This document shows, piece after piece, positions 16,318 to 24,490 of a DNA stretch of 64,000 nucleotides; the first letter of the stretch is position 1; every line of letters starts with the position of its first letter. The stretch spans positions 124,001 to 188,000 of the forward strand of contig CANNCM010000004.1 of assembly GCA_947503105.1 (NCBI GenBank). Reading direction: 5' to 3'. The translations under genes were made by a program, and so were the position numbers. This DNA is from an uncultured Flavobacteriaceae bacterium (GTDB lineage: Bacteria; Bacteroidota; Bacteroidia; Flavobacteriales; Flavobacteriaceae). Below the pieces are notes generated by a model that ran no database searches, was not told the DNA's origin, and worked only from the letters and a program-made list of their open reading frames with translations.

Positions 16318-17457
16318 ATGAATTTTCAATATTCAGAAGAACAACAAATGATTGCATCGGCTGCTCGCGACTTTGCAGAACAGCATATTCGCCCACACAT
16401 TATGGACTGGGACGAACGCCAACATTTTCCTGTAGAAGTTTTAAAGAAAGCAGGTGAAATGGGGTTCATGGGTATCTTTATTCCTGAGGAATATGGCGGT
16501 TCTGGTTTTGGATATCATGAGTATGTTGCTATCATCGAAGAAATTTCTAAAGTTGACCCCTCAATTGGGTTGTCGATTGCAGCACACAACTCGCTTTGTA
16601 CAGGTCATATTTTCTATTTTGCTAATGAGGCACAGAAGCAAAAATATTTACCAAAATTGGCCACCGGAGAGTGGATTGGCGCTTGGGGTCTGACCGAACA
16701 CAATACAGGTAGTGATGCCGGCGGTATGAACACCACTGCAGTAAGAGATGGCGATCATTATATTTTAAATGGATCTAAAAACTTTATCACCCATGGAAAA
16801 AGTGGTGATGTTGCTGTAGTCATTGCTCGTACAGGAGAGAAAGGCGACTCTCATGGTATGTCTGCCTTTATTATAGAGAAAGGAACACCTGGCTTTAGTG
16901 GGGGTAAAAAAGAGGATAAATTAGGCATGCGCGCTAGCGAAACTGCCGAATTGGTTTTTGATAATTGTAAAATCCACAAAGACAACCTTATCGGTCAAGA
17001 AGGAGAAGGTTTTGTTCAGTCGCTCAAACTCCTAGACGGAGGACGAATTTCTATTGGAGCACTCTCTCTAGGAATTGCTAAAGGAGCCTATTTGGCCGCT
17101 CTAAAATACTCTAAAGAACGTGTTCAATTTGGAAAACCGATCTCTAGTTTTCAAGGAATTTCGTTTAAGCTTTCAGATATGGCTACCGAAATACAAGCCG
17201 CTGAGCTTTTGATTCACAAGGCCGCGGCCCTAAAAAATAATGGCGAAAAAGTAACCACTATGGGGGCAATGGCAAAAATGTATGCTAGTGAAGCCTGTGT
17301 GAGAATTTCAAATGAAGCCGTACAAATTCACGGGGGATATGGCTACATAAAAGAGTATCCTGTGGAGAAATTTTATAGAGATTCCAAACTCTGTACTATA
17401 GGTGAAGGCACCACAGAAATACAAAAGCTAGTCATTGCTAGAAATATTTTAAAATAA
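16318..17457 (+). CDS. Acyl-CoA dehydrogenase
   Basis: A 379-residue protein of normal family length. It has the FAD/substrate signature GAWGLTEHNTGSDAGG (about 120-135), the C-terminal signature QIHGGYGY and the active-site segment IGEGTTEIQ with the catalytic glutamate. It oxidises acyl-CoA to enoyl-CoA with FAD, passing electrons to ETF. The similarity to short/branched-chain members suggests butyryl- or isovaleryl-type substrates, which I cannot separate. Confidence 0.92.
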   Translation: MNFQYSEEQQMIASAARDFAEQHIRPHIMDWDERQHFPVEVLKKAGEMGFMGIFIPEEYGGSGFGYHEYVAIIEEISKVDPSIGLSIAAHNSLCTGHIFYFANEAQKQKYLPKLATGEWIGAWGLTEHNTGSDAGGMNTTAVRDGDHYILNGSKNFITHGKSGDVAVVIARTGEKGDSHGMSAFIIEKGTPGFSGGKKEDKLGMRASETAELVFDNCKIHKDNLIGQEGEGFVQSLKLLDGGRISIGALSLGIAKGAYLAALKYSKERVQFGKPISSFQGISFKLSDMATEIQAAELLIHKAAALKNNGEKVTTMGAMAKMYASEACVRISNEAVQIHGGYGYIKEYPVEKFYRDSKLCTIGEGTTEIQKLVIARNILK

Positions 17458-17461
17458 ATTA

Positions 17462-17490
17462 TTGCAATATCATAATTAAGACTATATTTG
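17462..17490 (+). promoter_or_regulatory. rpsU promoter (TTG - 18 nt - TATATTTG)
   Basis: TTG at 17462-17464 and a perfect -7 box at 17483-17490. The expected start near 17494 gives a leader of about 33 nt that carries the SD sequence. Confidence 0.65.
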
Positions 17491-17510
17491 CAGCCTATTA
17501 ATTCTAAAGA

Positions 17511-17517
17511 AAGGAGG
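17511..17517 (+). promoter_or_regulatory. Strong Shine-Dalgarno sequence (AAGGAGG) of rpsU
   Basis: AAAGGAGG ends 9 nt before the ATG at 17527. This is the best SD I find in the window; neighbouring genes have A-rich leaders instead. Published work on Flavobacterium johnsoniae shows that ribosomal protein bS21 helps hide the anti-SD of 16S rRNA and that rpsU keeps an SD for feedback control. Confidence 0.85.
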
Positions 17518-17526
17518 TTTACATTT

Positions 17527-17721
17527 ATGCTAATAATACCAATAAAAGAAGGAGAAAACATAGATAGAGCACTTAAGCGCTTCAAACGTAAGTTTGACCG
17601 AACAGGAACAAAACGCTCATTGCAAACTCGTAAACAATTTACGAAACCCTCCGTTAAAAGACGAGCAGAAATTCAAAAAGCACAATACATTCAAGGCCTA
17701 AGAGACGCCGAGAATCTATAA
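17527..17721 (+). CDS. rpsU: 30S ribosomal protein bS21
   Basis: A 64-residue basic protein (MLIIPIKEGENIDRALKRFK), the normal length of flavobacterial bS21. The ATG at 17527 is fixed by the SD 9 nt upstream; longer in-frame starts at 17488 precede the promoter. It is part of the 30S platform near the 3' end of 16S rRNA. Monocistronic: own promoter and an intrinsic terminator at 17744. Confidence 0.95.
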   Translation: MLIIPIKEGENIDRALKRFKRKFDRTGTKRSLQTRKQFTKPSVKRRAEIQKAQYIQGLRDAENL

Positions 17722-17743
17722 AAACTGAATTTGTTAAAATATA

Positions 17744-17772
17744 AAGCACCTTATCTAAGGTGCTTTTTTTTT
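17744..17772 (+). terminator. Intrinsic terminator of rpsU
   Basis: Perfect inverted repeat AAGCACCTTA/TAAGGTGCTT followed by a run of nine T. Confidence 0.85.
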
Positions 17773-17806
17773 GTTATATTGTTGCCTAACCTAAATCTAA
17801 TTAAAT

Positions 17807-18196
17807 ATGAATACCAAATCATTTTTCCTATCAAGCATCGTTGGTGCCATCGTTTATTTTTTTCTTGGCTGGTTGTTTTACGGCTTTTTATTTCCAGAAA
17901 TTCACGGCACTAACACCAAACCATGCCCACAGATGATCCTTTTTGGCTGTTTATTTATGGCGCTGTTAGTGTCATTTATTTTTACACGTTGGGCAAACAT
18001 TACCACTTTTTCTACGGGCTTGAAAGCAGGTTTTGTTATTGGGTTTCTTTATACGTTGAGTATGAATTTTTTCATGTATTCAACAAAAGAATTCGATGCA
18101 AACTTCTTTGCTCTATTAGCCATTGAGACGGTCATACTCGCCATCGTTGGGGGAGTTATAGGCTATATGAATGGCTTTTTTTCAGATAAAAAATAA
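17807..18196 (+). CDS. Hypothetical four-helix membrane protein
   Basis: A 129-residue protein with four hydrophobic segments (about 6-28, 43-62, 72-92 and 100-122). The N-terminal SIVGAIVYFFLGWLFYGFLF resembles the DUF1761-like group, but I am not certain. No catalytic motif is visible. It sits between the rpsU terminator and the Xer-type recombinase. Confidence 0.65.
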   Translation: MNTKSFFLSSIVGAIVYFFLGWLFYGFLFPEIHGTNTKPCPQMILFGCLFMALLVSFIFTRWANITTFSTGLKAGFVIGFLYTLSMNFFMYSTKEFDANFFALLAIETVILAIVGGVIGYMNGFFSDKK

Positions 18197-18264
18197 AACA
18201 AAACAAGGCAAAATCGGCAAAAGCTAATGATAATTTTGTATCTTAGGAATACAAAATATACATC

Positions 18265-19155
18265 ATGTCTATTCAGTCTTTTGTCGATTATCTTTCTTTA
18301 GAAAAAAAATATGCGGATCACACCATCACAGCATACCAAAAAGACTTGGAAGTATTTCAAAACTATTTGTTAGATGAATTTTCTGATGATAATTTAACGG
18401 ACATTAGCTACAGCCAAATTCGAACTTGGATCATTCAGCTTGTAGATGAGGGTAATAGCAATAGAACTATAAACCGTAAAATATCGTCTTTAAATAGTTA
18501 TTACAAGTTTTTGATTAAAATAGGAGACTTGAAGCATTCTCCTTTAGCAAAACATAAAGCTCTAAAAGTACAAAAGAAAGTGCATATACCGTTTTCAGAA
18601 GAAGAAATTAATGCAGTTTTGAATAGCGCCGCAACTCATGATTTTGAAGCCCTAAGAAACAAACTAATTGTAGAATTATTGTACTCTACAGGGATTCGTC
18701 GATCGGAGCTTATAAATTTAAAAATTAATGATGTAGATCTTGTTCAACAGCAAATAAAAGTGTTGGGAAAACGCAATAAAGAGCGCTATATTCCGTTAAT
18801 ATCTACAGTACAAGAGACCCTCAAATTATACCTTGAAATGAGAAACACCTTGAAGCACATTGTCGCGACAGATTTTCTTTTTTTGACTCAAAAAGGCGCC
18901 AAGACATATGGCACACTGGTCTATAGAGTAATAAACACCTATTTTTCAGAAGCATCTTCAAAAGTCAAAAAAAGCCCTCATATCCTTCGGCATTCATTTG
19001 CCACACATTTGCTGAGTCATGGTGCAGATTTGAACGCTGTAAAAGAACTATTGGGGCATTCGAGTTTGGCGGCGACACAGGTTTATACTCACAATAATAT
19101 TTCAGAACTCAAAAAAGTTTATGAAAACTCACACCCCAGACAAACAAAAATATAA
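18265..19155 (+). CDS. Xer-type tyrosine recombinase
   Basis: A 296-residue protein, the usual length of XerC/XerD. It has an N-terminal SAM-like core-binding domain (about 1-85) and a catalytic domain with all active residues: R in STGIRRSEL, K in GKRNKERYIPL, HILRH box, LGHSSLAATQVYTH with the final Tyr. It has no extra insertion like that of integron integrases. Position between rpsU and hpf is conserved in this family, so I read it as chromosomal (dimer resolution), not as an island integrase. Confidence 0.88.
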   Translation: MSIQSFVDYLSLEKKYADHTITAYQKDLEVFQNYLLDEFSDDNLTDISYSQIRTWIIQLVDEGNSNRTINRKISSLNSYYKFLIKIGDLKHSPLAKHKALKVQKKVHIPFSEEEINAVLNSAATHDFEALRNKLIVELLYSTGIRRSELINLKINDVDLVQQQIKVLGKRNKERYIPLISTVQETLKLYLEMRNTLKHIVATDFLFLTQKGAKTYGTLVYRVINTYFSEASSKVKKSPHILRHSFATHLLSHGADLNAVKELLGHSSLAATQVYTHNNISELKKVYENSHPRQTKI

Positions 19156-19174
19156 TCCATAACATCTTGTCATT

Positions 19175-19480
19175 ATGAAAATCAACACACAATCCATCAA
19201 TTTTACAATAGATAAAAAGCTTACTGATTTTATACAAAAGCGAATGAATAAACTCGATTTGTTTTATGATAAAATAATTAAAGCCGATGTATTTCTTAAG
19301 GTAGAAAACACATCAGATAAAGAAAATAAAGTATTTGAAGCCAAGCTGTCGGTACCAGGGGATAGTTTGGTGGTCAAGAAGAAATGTAAAAGCTTTGAAG
19401 AGGGTGTAGACACCGCAGTCCATATACTAGAACGTCAGCTAAAAAAGCGAAAAGAAAAAATACGTCAACAAACCTCATAA
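19175..19480 (+). CDS. hpf: Ribosome hibernation factor HPF/RaiA family
   Basis: A 101-residue protein of the short HPF type: N-terminal MKINTQSINFTIDKKLTDFI, a central beta-sheet (KADVFLKVEN) and a basic C-terminal helix (LERQLKKRKEKIRQQ). It binds the 30S A/P region in stationary phase and stalls ribosomes. It starts 19 nt after the recombinase and is followed by a terminator. Confidence 0.88.
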   Translation: MKINTQSINFTIDKKLTDFIQKRMNKLDLFYDKIIKADVFLKVENTSDKENKVFEAKLSVPGDSLVVKKKCKSFEEGVDTAVHILERQLKKRKEKIRQQTS

Positions 19481-19498
19481 AAATTTTTAAAAAATGTT

Positions 19499-19527
19499 TT
19501 GAAACCAAAAAAATATATATACATTTG
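19499..19527 (+). promoter_or_regulatory. Promoter of the tRNA-tuf operon (TTG - 18 nt - TACATTTG)
   Basis: TTTTG ending at 19501 and a perfect -7 box at 19520-19527 with optimal spacing. It would drive four tRNAs and tuf. The hairpin at 19529 overlaps the expected start point. Confidence 0.7.
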
Positions 19528-19528
19528 C

Positions 19529-19555
19529 AGTCCGTTAGAAATAGCGGGCTTTTTT
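19529..19555 (+). terminator. Terminator-like hairpin after hpf, overlapping the tRNA promoter start
   Basis: Arms AGTCCGT (19529-19535) and GCGGGCT (19544-19550) pair with two G-T wobbles, followed by six T. Transcripts from the promoter just upstream would lack most of the left arm, so the hairpin should act on read-through from hpf only. Confidence 0.55.
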
Positions 19556-19576
19556 AGTGCGTAAAATCATTAAAAA

Positions 19577-19650
19577 GCCGATGTAGCTCAGCTGGCTAGA
19601 GCAGCTGATTTGTAATCAGCAGGTCGTGGGTTCGAGTCCCTCCATCGGCT
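19577..19650 (+). tRNA. tRNA-Thr (anticodon TGT)
   Basis: Cloverleaf with acceptor GCCGATG/CATCGGC, D-arm GCTCAGCTGGCTAGAGC, anticodon loop TTTGTAA in stem CTGA/TCAG, T-arm GTGGGTTCGAGTCCCTC. CCA is not encoded. Confidence 0.95.
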
Positions 19651-19684
19651 CAAGTTCTTAAAAATACTGAAACCAATTTAAATT

Positions 19685-19767
19685 GGGGAGATACTCAAGC
19701 GGCCAACGAGGACAGACTGTAAATCTGTTGTTTTTTAACTTCGCAGGTTCGAATCCTGCTCTCCCCA
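19685..19767 (+). tRNA. tRNA-Tyr (anticodon GTA)
   Basis: Acceptor GGGGAGA/TCTCCCC, anticodon stem-loop AGACTGTAAATCT and a long variable arm, as expected for tRNA-Tyr. 83 nt. Confidence 0.95.
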
Positions 19768-19795
19768 CATTTAATGGAAAGGATAAAATTATATT

Positions 19796-19868
19796 GCGGG
19801 AGTAGCTCAGTTGGTAGAGCGTCAGCCTTCCAAGCTGAATGTCGCCGGTTCGAACCCGGTCTCCCGCT
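19796..19868 (+). tRNA. tRNA-Gly (anticodon TCC)
   Basis: Acceptor GCGGGAG/CTCCCGC, anticodon stem-loop CAGCCTTCCAAGCTG, T-arm CCGGTTCGAACCCGG. 73 nt. Confidence 0.95.
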
Positions 19869-19882
19869 CTAAAATTTTTTTG

Positions 19883-19954
19883 GCCGGTGTAGCTCAGGGG
19901 TAGAGCGTTTCCTTGGTAAGGAAGAGGTCACGGGTTCAAATCCCGTCATTGGCT
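19883..19954 (+). tRNA. tRNA-Thr (anticodon GGT)
   Basis: Acceptor GCCGGTG/CATTGGC (two G-T wobbles), anticodon stem-loop TTCCTTGGTAAGGAA, T-arm CGGGTTCAAATCCCG. 72 nt. Second threonine tRNA of the cluster. Confidence 0.93.
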
Positions 19955-20019
19955 CATTATTTTAAGGCATAAATTAGAACACTAATATTATTAATATAAC
20001 AAAGACTAAAATTTAAATC

Positions 20020-21207
20020 ATGGCAAAGGGAACTTTCGATCGCTCCAAACCGCACTTAAACATCGGTACTATTGGACACGTAGATCACGGAAAAACAACT
20101 TTAACAGCAGCAATTACTAAAGTATTAGCAGACGCTGGTTTATCAGAAGCACGTTCATTTGATACAATTGACAACGCTCCTGAAGAAAAAGAAAGAGGTA
20201 TTACAATTAACACATCTCACGTAGAGTACCAAACTGCAAATCGTCATTACGCTCACGTTGACTGTCCTGGTCACGCGGATTACGTAAAGAACATGGTAAC
20301 GGGTGCTGCTCAAATGGATGGTGCAATCTTAGTGGTTGCAGCAACTGACGGGCCAATGCCACAAACACGTGAACACATCCTATTAGGACGTCAGGTAGGT
20401 ATTCCAAGAATTGTTGTCTTCCTTAACAAAGTAGATATGGTTGATGATGAAGAGCTTTTAGAGCTTGTTGATATGGAAGTAAGAGATCTATTAAACTTTT
20501 ACGAATATGATGGAGACAATGGACCAGTAGTTTCTGGTTCTGCCCTAGGCGCACTTAATGGTGAGCAAAAATGGGTAGATACTGTAATGGAATTAATGGA
20601 AGCTGTTGATTCTTGGATTGAATTACCAAAAAGAGATGTTGATAAGGATTTCCTTATGCCAATTGAAGATGTATTCTCAATTACTGGTCGTGGTACTGTT
20701 GCAACTGGTCGTATCGAGACTGGTATCGCAAACACTGGAGACCCAGTAGAAATCATTGGTATGGGTGCAGAAAAATTAACTTCTACAATTACTGGTATCG
20801 AGATGTTCCGACAAATTCTTGACAGAGGAGAAGCTGGAGATAACGCAGGTATCCTACTTAGAGGTATTGAGAAAACTCAAATCTCTAGAGGTATGGTAAT
20901 TTGTAAGCCAGGTTCTGTAACTCCTCATGCTAAATTTAAAGCTGAGGTTTACATCCTTAAAAAAGAAGAAGGTGGACGTCACACACCATTCCATAACAAC
21001 TACCGTCCACAGTTTTATGTGCGTACAACAGATGTTACTGGAAATATCGCACTACCATCTGGAGTAGAAATGGTAATGCCTGGTGATAACTTGACTATTA
21101 CAGTTGAATTGATTCAACCAATTGCAATGAATGTTGGACTACGTTTCGCAATCCGTGAAGGTGGTAGAACAGTTGGTGCAGGTCAGGTAACTGAGATTTT
21201 AGACTAA
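20020..21207 (+). CDS. tuf: Elongation factor Tu
   Basis: A 395-residue translational GTPase. G1 loop GHVDHGKT (residues 19-26), switch [15 protein letters not shown] for guanine, then EF-Tu domains 2 and 3 ending AGQVTEILD. It brings aminoacyl-tRNA to the ribosome. Codon use is markedly biased, as in highly expressed genes. The gene follows four tRNAs and is followed by tRNA-Trp and secE, the classical arrangement. Confidence 0.98.
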   Translation: MAKGTFDRSKPHLNIGTIGHVDHGKTTLTAAITKVLADAGLSEARSFDTIDNAPEEKERGITINTSHVEYQTANRHYAHVDCPGHADYVKNMVTGAAQMDGAILVVAATDGPMPQTREHILLGRQVGIPRIVVFLNKVDMVDDEELLELVDMEVRDLLNFYEYDGDNGPVVSGSALGALNGEQKWVDTVMELMEAVDSWIELPKRDVDKDFLMPIEDVFSITGRGTVATGRIETGIANTGDPVEIIGMGAEKLTSTITGIEMFRQILDRGEAGDNAGILLRGIEKTQISRGMVICKPGSVTPHAKFKAEVYILKKEEGGRHTPFHNNYRPQFYVRTTDVTGNIALPSGVEMVMPGDNLTITVELIQPIAMNVGLRFAIREGGRTVGAGQVTEILD

Positions 21208-21231
21208 TTATTGTTAAATTAATGCTAGTTG

Positions 21232-21257
21232 AGGTGTCCTGAAAATTCGGGATACCT
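21232..21257 (+). other. Stem-loop between tuf and tRNA-Trp
   Basis: Arms AGGTGTCCTGAA and TTCGGGATACCT pair over 12 positions with two G-T wobbles. No T-run follows, so it fits an RNA-processing or stabilising stem better than a terminator. Confidence 0.55.
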
Positions 21258-21269
21258 TGACTTGTATTT

Positions 21270-21342
21270 ACGGGTTTAGCTCAGTTGGTAGAGCACTGGT
21301 CTCCAAAACCAGGTGTCGGGAGTTCGAGTCTCTCAACCCGTG
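21270..21342 (+). tRNA. tRNA-Trp (anticodon CCA)
   Basis: Acceptor ACGGGTT/AACCCGT, anticodon stem-loop CTGGTCTCCAAAACCAG, discriminator G. 73 nt, in its conserved place between tuf and secE. Confidence 0.95.
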
Positions 21343-21409
21343 CAAGGTTAAGAAAAGTGCAACCAAAAAAACGAATTAAAATCCAAATCAACTCAAATAA
21401 ATAGTAAAA

Positions 21410-21595
21410 ATGATAGAGTATATAAAAGAATCATTTGAAGAGTTAAAGAACAACGTAAGCTGGCCAACATGGCCTCAAGGACAAAGTTTAACGGTCCTTG
21501 TTGCGTTATTTTCTATAATTTTCTCTCTAGCAATTTGGGGTGTAGATACTGTTTTTGCACGTGTTGTAGAAGCCTATTTCAATTGGATTAAATAA
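21410..21595 (+). CDS. secE: Protein translocase subunit SecE
   Basis: A 61-residue single-membrane-helix protein. It has the amphipathic region YIKESFEELKNNVSWPTW, the SecE signature, then one hydrophobic helix. It clamps SecY in the translocon. It lies 8 nt before nusG. Confidence 0.95.
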   Translation: MIEYIKESFEELKNNVSWPTWPQGQSLTVLVALFSIIFSLAIWGVDTVFARVVEAYFNWIK

Positions 21596-21603
21596 AACAT
21601 TTC

Positions 21604-22161
21604 ATGGCAGAGCAAAAGGTAGAGAAGAAGTGGTATGTTGTTCGTGCAGTAAGCGGACAAGAAAACAAAATCAAAACGTATATCGAGACAGAAATATCTC
21701 GTCTAGGTCTTGATAACTTTGTTGATCAAGTTCTTGTGCCTACAGAAAATGTAATTCAAATCCGAAATGGAAAAAAAGTACAAAAAGAAAAAGTGTACTT
21801 TCCAGGCTACATCATGATTCAAGCCAATTTGAGTGGAGAAATTCCTCATATCATCAAATCCATAACAAATGTTATTGGATTTTTGGGAGAAACAAAAGGA
21901 GGAGATCCTGTTCCATTACGCCAGTCGGAAGTCAATAGAATGCTTGGTAAGGTTGATGAACTGGCTTTAGAAGCCGATCAAAACGTGGCTATTCCATTTG
22001 TGATTGGTGAAACAGTAAAGGTAATCGATGGGCCATTCAATGGATTTGATGGTACTGTCGAAAAAATAAATGAAGAAAAGCGTAAGCTCGAAGTTATGGT
22101 AAAGATTTTCGGAAGAAAAACACCATTAGAACTCAGCTATATGCAAGTCGATAAAATTTAA
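21604..22161 (+). CDS. nusG: Transcription termination/antitermination factor NusG
   Basis: A 185-residue protein: N-terminal NGN domain (KKWYVVRAVSGQENKIKTYI, then PGYIMI) and C-terminal KOW domain (GETVKVIDGPFNGFDGTVEK). It binds RNA polymerase and links it to Rho or the ribosome. Conserved partner of secE. Confidence 0.97.
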   Translation: MAEQKVEKKWYVVRAVSGQENKIKTYIETEISRLGLDNFVDQVLVPTENVIQIRNGKKVQKEKVYFPGYIMIQANLSGEIPHIIKSITNVIGFLGETKGGDPVPLRQSEVNRMLGKVDELALEADQNVAIPFVIGETVKVIDGPFNGFDGTVEKINEEKRKLEVMVKIFGRKTPLELSYMQVDKI

Positions 22162-22180
22162 TAATTGTTACAACTAACAC

Positions 22181-22216
22181 GGTTTGTATTTTTAGCTTCC
22201 AATCTAAATACGAACC
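22181..22216 (+). promoter_or_regulatory. Stem-loop in the rplK leader (possible L1 control site)
   Basis: Arms GGTTTGTATTTTTAG (22181-22195) and CTAAATACGAACC (22204-22216) pair with a bulge and one wobble, 14 nt before the rplK ATG. In many bacteria L1 represses rplK-rplA by binding a stem here that mimics its 23S site. I cannot confirm the L1 motif by eye. Confidence 0.45.
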
Positions 22217-22230
22217 ACTAAAAATTAAAA

Positions 22231-22671
22231 ATGGCAAAAGAACTAGACAAAGTAGTGAAACTACAAGTTAGGGGAGGTGCAGCGAATCCATCGCCACCGG
22301 TCGGACCCGCTTTAGGTGCTGCTGGGGTCAATATCATGGAGTTTTGTAAGCAATTCAATGCGAGAACTCAAGACAAAGCTGGTAAAGTACTACCGGTTGT
22401 GATATCTGTTTATAAAGACAAATCTTTTGAATTTGTTATCAAAACACCTCCAGCTGCAGTACAATTATTGGAAGCGGCCAAAGTAAAAAAGGGTTCTGGC
22501 GAACCACATGTAAAAAAAGTAGCTAAAGTCACTTGGGATCAAGTGAAGACAATTGCAGAGGATAAAATGGTAGATTTAAATGCATTTACAATAGAGTCTG
22601 CAATGAAAATGGTTGCTGGTACTGCCAGATCTATGGGTATAACTGTAAAAGGTGGTGATGCACCCAAATAA
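22231..22671 (+). CDS. rplK: 50S ribosomal protein uL11
   Basis: A 146-residue protein with the uL11 proline-rich motif [15 protein letters not shown] and the RNA-binding C-terminal domain ending [10 protein letters not shown]. It forms the GTPase-associated stalk base. First gene of rplKAJL. Confidence 0.98.
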   Translation: MAKELDKVVKLQVRGGAANPSPPVGPALGAAGVNIMEFCKQFNARTQDKAGKVLPVVISVYKDKSFEFVIKTPPAAVQLLEAAKVKKGSGEPHVKKVAKVTWDQVKTIAEDKMVDLNAFTIESAMKMVAGTARSMGITVKGGDAPK

Positions 22672-22683
22672 ATTGTATTTGAA

Positions 22684-23379
22684 ATGGCAAGATTAACAAA
22701 AAAACAAAAAGAAGCAGTTGCAAAAATTGATAAGAGTAAATTCTACTCTCTCAGTGAAGCTTCTGCCTTAGTAAAAGAAATATCAAACGCAAAGTTTGAT
22801 GCTTCTGTAGATATCGCTGTTCGCCTTGGAGTAGATCCAAAAAAGGCAAACCAAATGGTAAGAGGTGTAGTATCTCTTCCTCATGGGACAGGTAAAGATG
22901 TAAAAGTATTGGCACTAGTGACTCCTGATAAAGAGCAGGAAGCAAAAGATGCTGGTGCAGACTACGTCGGTCTTAATGAATACCTTGAAAAAATCAAAGG
23001 TGGATGGACAGACGTCGATGTCATCATTACCATGCCAAGCGTTATGGGAAAATTAGGCCCACTAGGTCGTGTTTTAGGACCAAGAGGATTAATGCCTAAC
23101 CCAAAAACTGGAACTGTAACAATGGATATTGCCAAGGCAGTATCTGAGGTCAAAGCAGGTAAGATAGATTTTAAAGTTGATAAATCTGGTATCATTCATG
23201 CTGCTATCGGAAAAGTTTCTTTTTCGGCAGACAAAATAGAAGGCAATGCCAAAGAATTACTTTCAACTTTAATGAAGTTAAAACCCACAGCAGCAAAAGG
23301 AACTTATGTAAAAAGCATTTTTATGTCAAGTACCATGAGCCCAAGTATCGCAGTGGATTCAAAAGCAGCAGCTAGTTAG
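22684..23379 (+). CDS. rplA: 50S ribosomal protein uL1
   Basis: A 231-residue protein with the uL1 signature [20 protein letters not shown]. It builds the L1 stalk near the E site and in other bacteria represses its own operon. It starts 12 nt after rplK. Confidence 0.98.
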   Translation: MARLTKKQKEAVAKIDKSKFYSLSEASALVKEISNAKFDASVDIAVRLGVDPKKANQMVRGVVSLPHGTGKDVKVLALVTPDKEQEAKDAGADYVGLNEYLEKIKGGWTDVDVIITMPSVMGKLGPLGRVLGPRGLMPNPKTGTVTMDIAKAVSEVKAGKIDFKVDKSGIIHAAIGKVSFSADKIEGNAKELLSTLMKLKPTAAKGTYVKSIFMSSTMSPSIAVDSKAAAS

Positions 23380-23396
23380 GCGTTAAATAAAGTATT

Positions 23397-23918
23397 ATGA
23401 CAAGAGAAGAAAAATCAAAAGTAATAGAAGAGTTAACTGCGCAATTGGCTGAAAGTTCAAATTTTTATTTGACCGATATCTCAGGATTGAATGCAGGAAC
23501 AACTTCCGCTCTCAGACGTGCTTGTTACAAAGCAAATGTGAGATTGGCTGTTGTAAAGAACACATTGCTAGAAAAAGCAATGGAGGCTTCAGATAAAGAC
23601 TTTGGAGCGTTACCAACAACATTGAAAGGTAACACTTCCGTTATGTATTCTGAAACAGGAAACGCCCCCGCAAAAGTAATCAAAGCATTCCGTAAAAAAT
23701 CTGAAAAGCCCTTTTTGAAAGGGGCCTACATTGAGGAAGCAGTTTACATTGGGGACGATCAATTGGATATGTTAGTGGACATCAAATCGAGAGAAGAGCT
23801 TATTGGAGACATCATTGGATTGCTTCAATCGCCAGCCAAAACTGTGGTTTCGGCATTACAATCGAGCGGTGGAAAACTTTCAGGAATCCTAAAAACTTTA
23901 TCTCAAAAAGAGGGATAA
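23397..23918 (+). CDS. rplJ: 50S ribosomal protein uL10
   Basis: A 173-residue protein with the N-terminal rRNA-binding domain (RRACYKANVRLAVVKNTLLE) and a C-terminal helix that holds bL12 dimers. The gap from rplA is only 17 nt, too short for the long L10 leader seen in other phyla. Confidence 0.96.
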   Translation: MTREEKSKVIEELTAQLAESSNFYLTDISGLNAGTTSALRRACYKANVRLAVVKNTLLEKAMEASDKDFGALPTTLKGNTSVMYSETGNAPAKVIKAFRKKSEKPFLKGAYIEEAVYIGDDQLDMLVDIKSREELIGDIIGLLQSPAKTVVSALQSSGGKLSGILKTLSQKEG

Positions 23919-23988
23919 AAAAACAAAACGTGTACGCACTTACAACAATTATAAATTATTATTAAAACATTATTAAAACGATAGAAAA

Positions 23989-24366
23989 ATGGCAGATTTA
24001 AAAGATTTCGCAGAACAATTAGTAAACTTAACAGTAAAAGAAGTAAACGAGCTTGCTACAATTTTAAAAGATGAGTATGGCATTGAGCCTGCTGCTGCTG
24101 CAGTAGCAGTTGCTGCTGGTGGCGCTGCTGCTGGTGGAGACGCTGCAGAAGAGCAAACAGAATTTGATGTAATACTTAAAGCAGCTGGAGGTTCTAAACT
24201 TGCTGTTGTAAAACTAGTTAAAGAACTTACAGGTCTTGGCTTGAAAGAAGCTAAAGGTCTAGTTGATGACGCACCAAGTGCCATCAAAGAAGGCGTTTCT
24301 AAAGACGAAGCTGAAGGGCTTAAAAATTCTTTAGAAGAAGCTGGAGCTGAGGTTGAGCTTAAGTAA
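23989..24366 (+). CDS. rplL: 50S ribosomal protein bL12
   Basis: A 125-residue acidic protein: N-terminal dimer domain, alanine-rich hinge ([11 protein letters not shown], about residues 36-50) and C-terminal domain with [20 protein letters not shown]. It recruits translational GTPases. Confidence 0.98.
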   Translation: MADLKDFAEQLVNLTVKEVNELATILKDEYGIEPAAAAVAVAAGGAAAGGDAAEEQTEFDVILKAAGGSKLAVVKLVKELTGLGLKEAKGLVDDAPSAIKEGVSKDEAEGLKNSLEEAGAEVELK

Positions 24367-24388
24367 GCTTACCATATCCAAACATTAC

Positions 24389-24427
24389 GGTTTAGGTCCT
24401 AGAGTGTGCTGCTCTATGACCTAAACC
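24389..24427 (+). terminator. Strong hairpin between rplL and rpoB (attenuator or processing site)
   Basis: Arms GGTTTAGGTC (24389-24398) and GACCTAAACC (24418-24427), extended inward by TAGAG/CTCTA after one mismatch, followed by CTTTTG. The weak T-run suggests partial termination, which would lower rpoBC output relative to rplJL. Elsewhere this gap carries an attenuator and an RNase III site. Confidence 0.65.
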
Positions 24428-24490
24428 CTTTTGTGTATAAAGTGATATGCACCAAATAAATTTATTTTTTAATCAATAATTCGTCCGTCG

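Noticed and set aside
18265-19155. Tyrosine recombinase as the integrase of the island
   Set aside because: It has Xer length and motifs without an integron-integrase insertion, sits in a conserved housekeeping position next to hpf and is about 5 kb from the dyads.
19577-19954. tRNA cluster as an island attachment site
   Set aside because: The tRNA 3' ends are not repeated in the window and the cluster is in its conserved place before tuf.
24070-24140. GCTGCT-rich stretch in rplL as a tandem repeat
   Set aside because: It encodes the alanine-rich hinge of bL12 and is normal.
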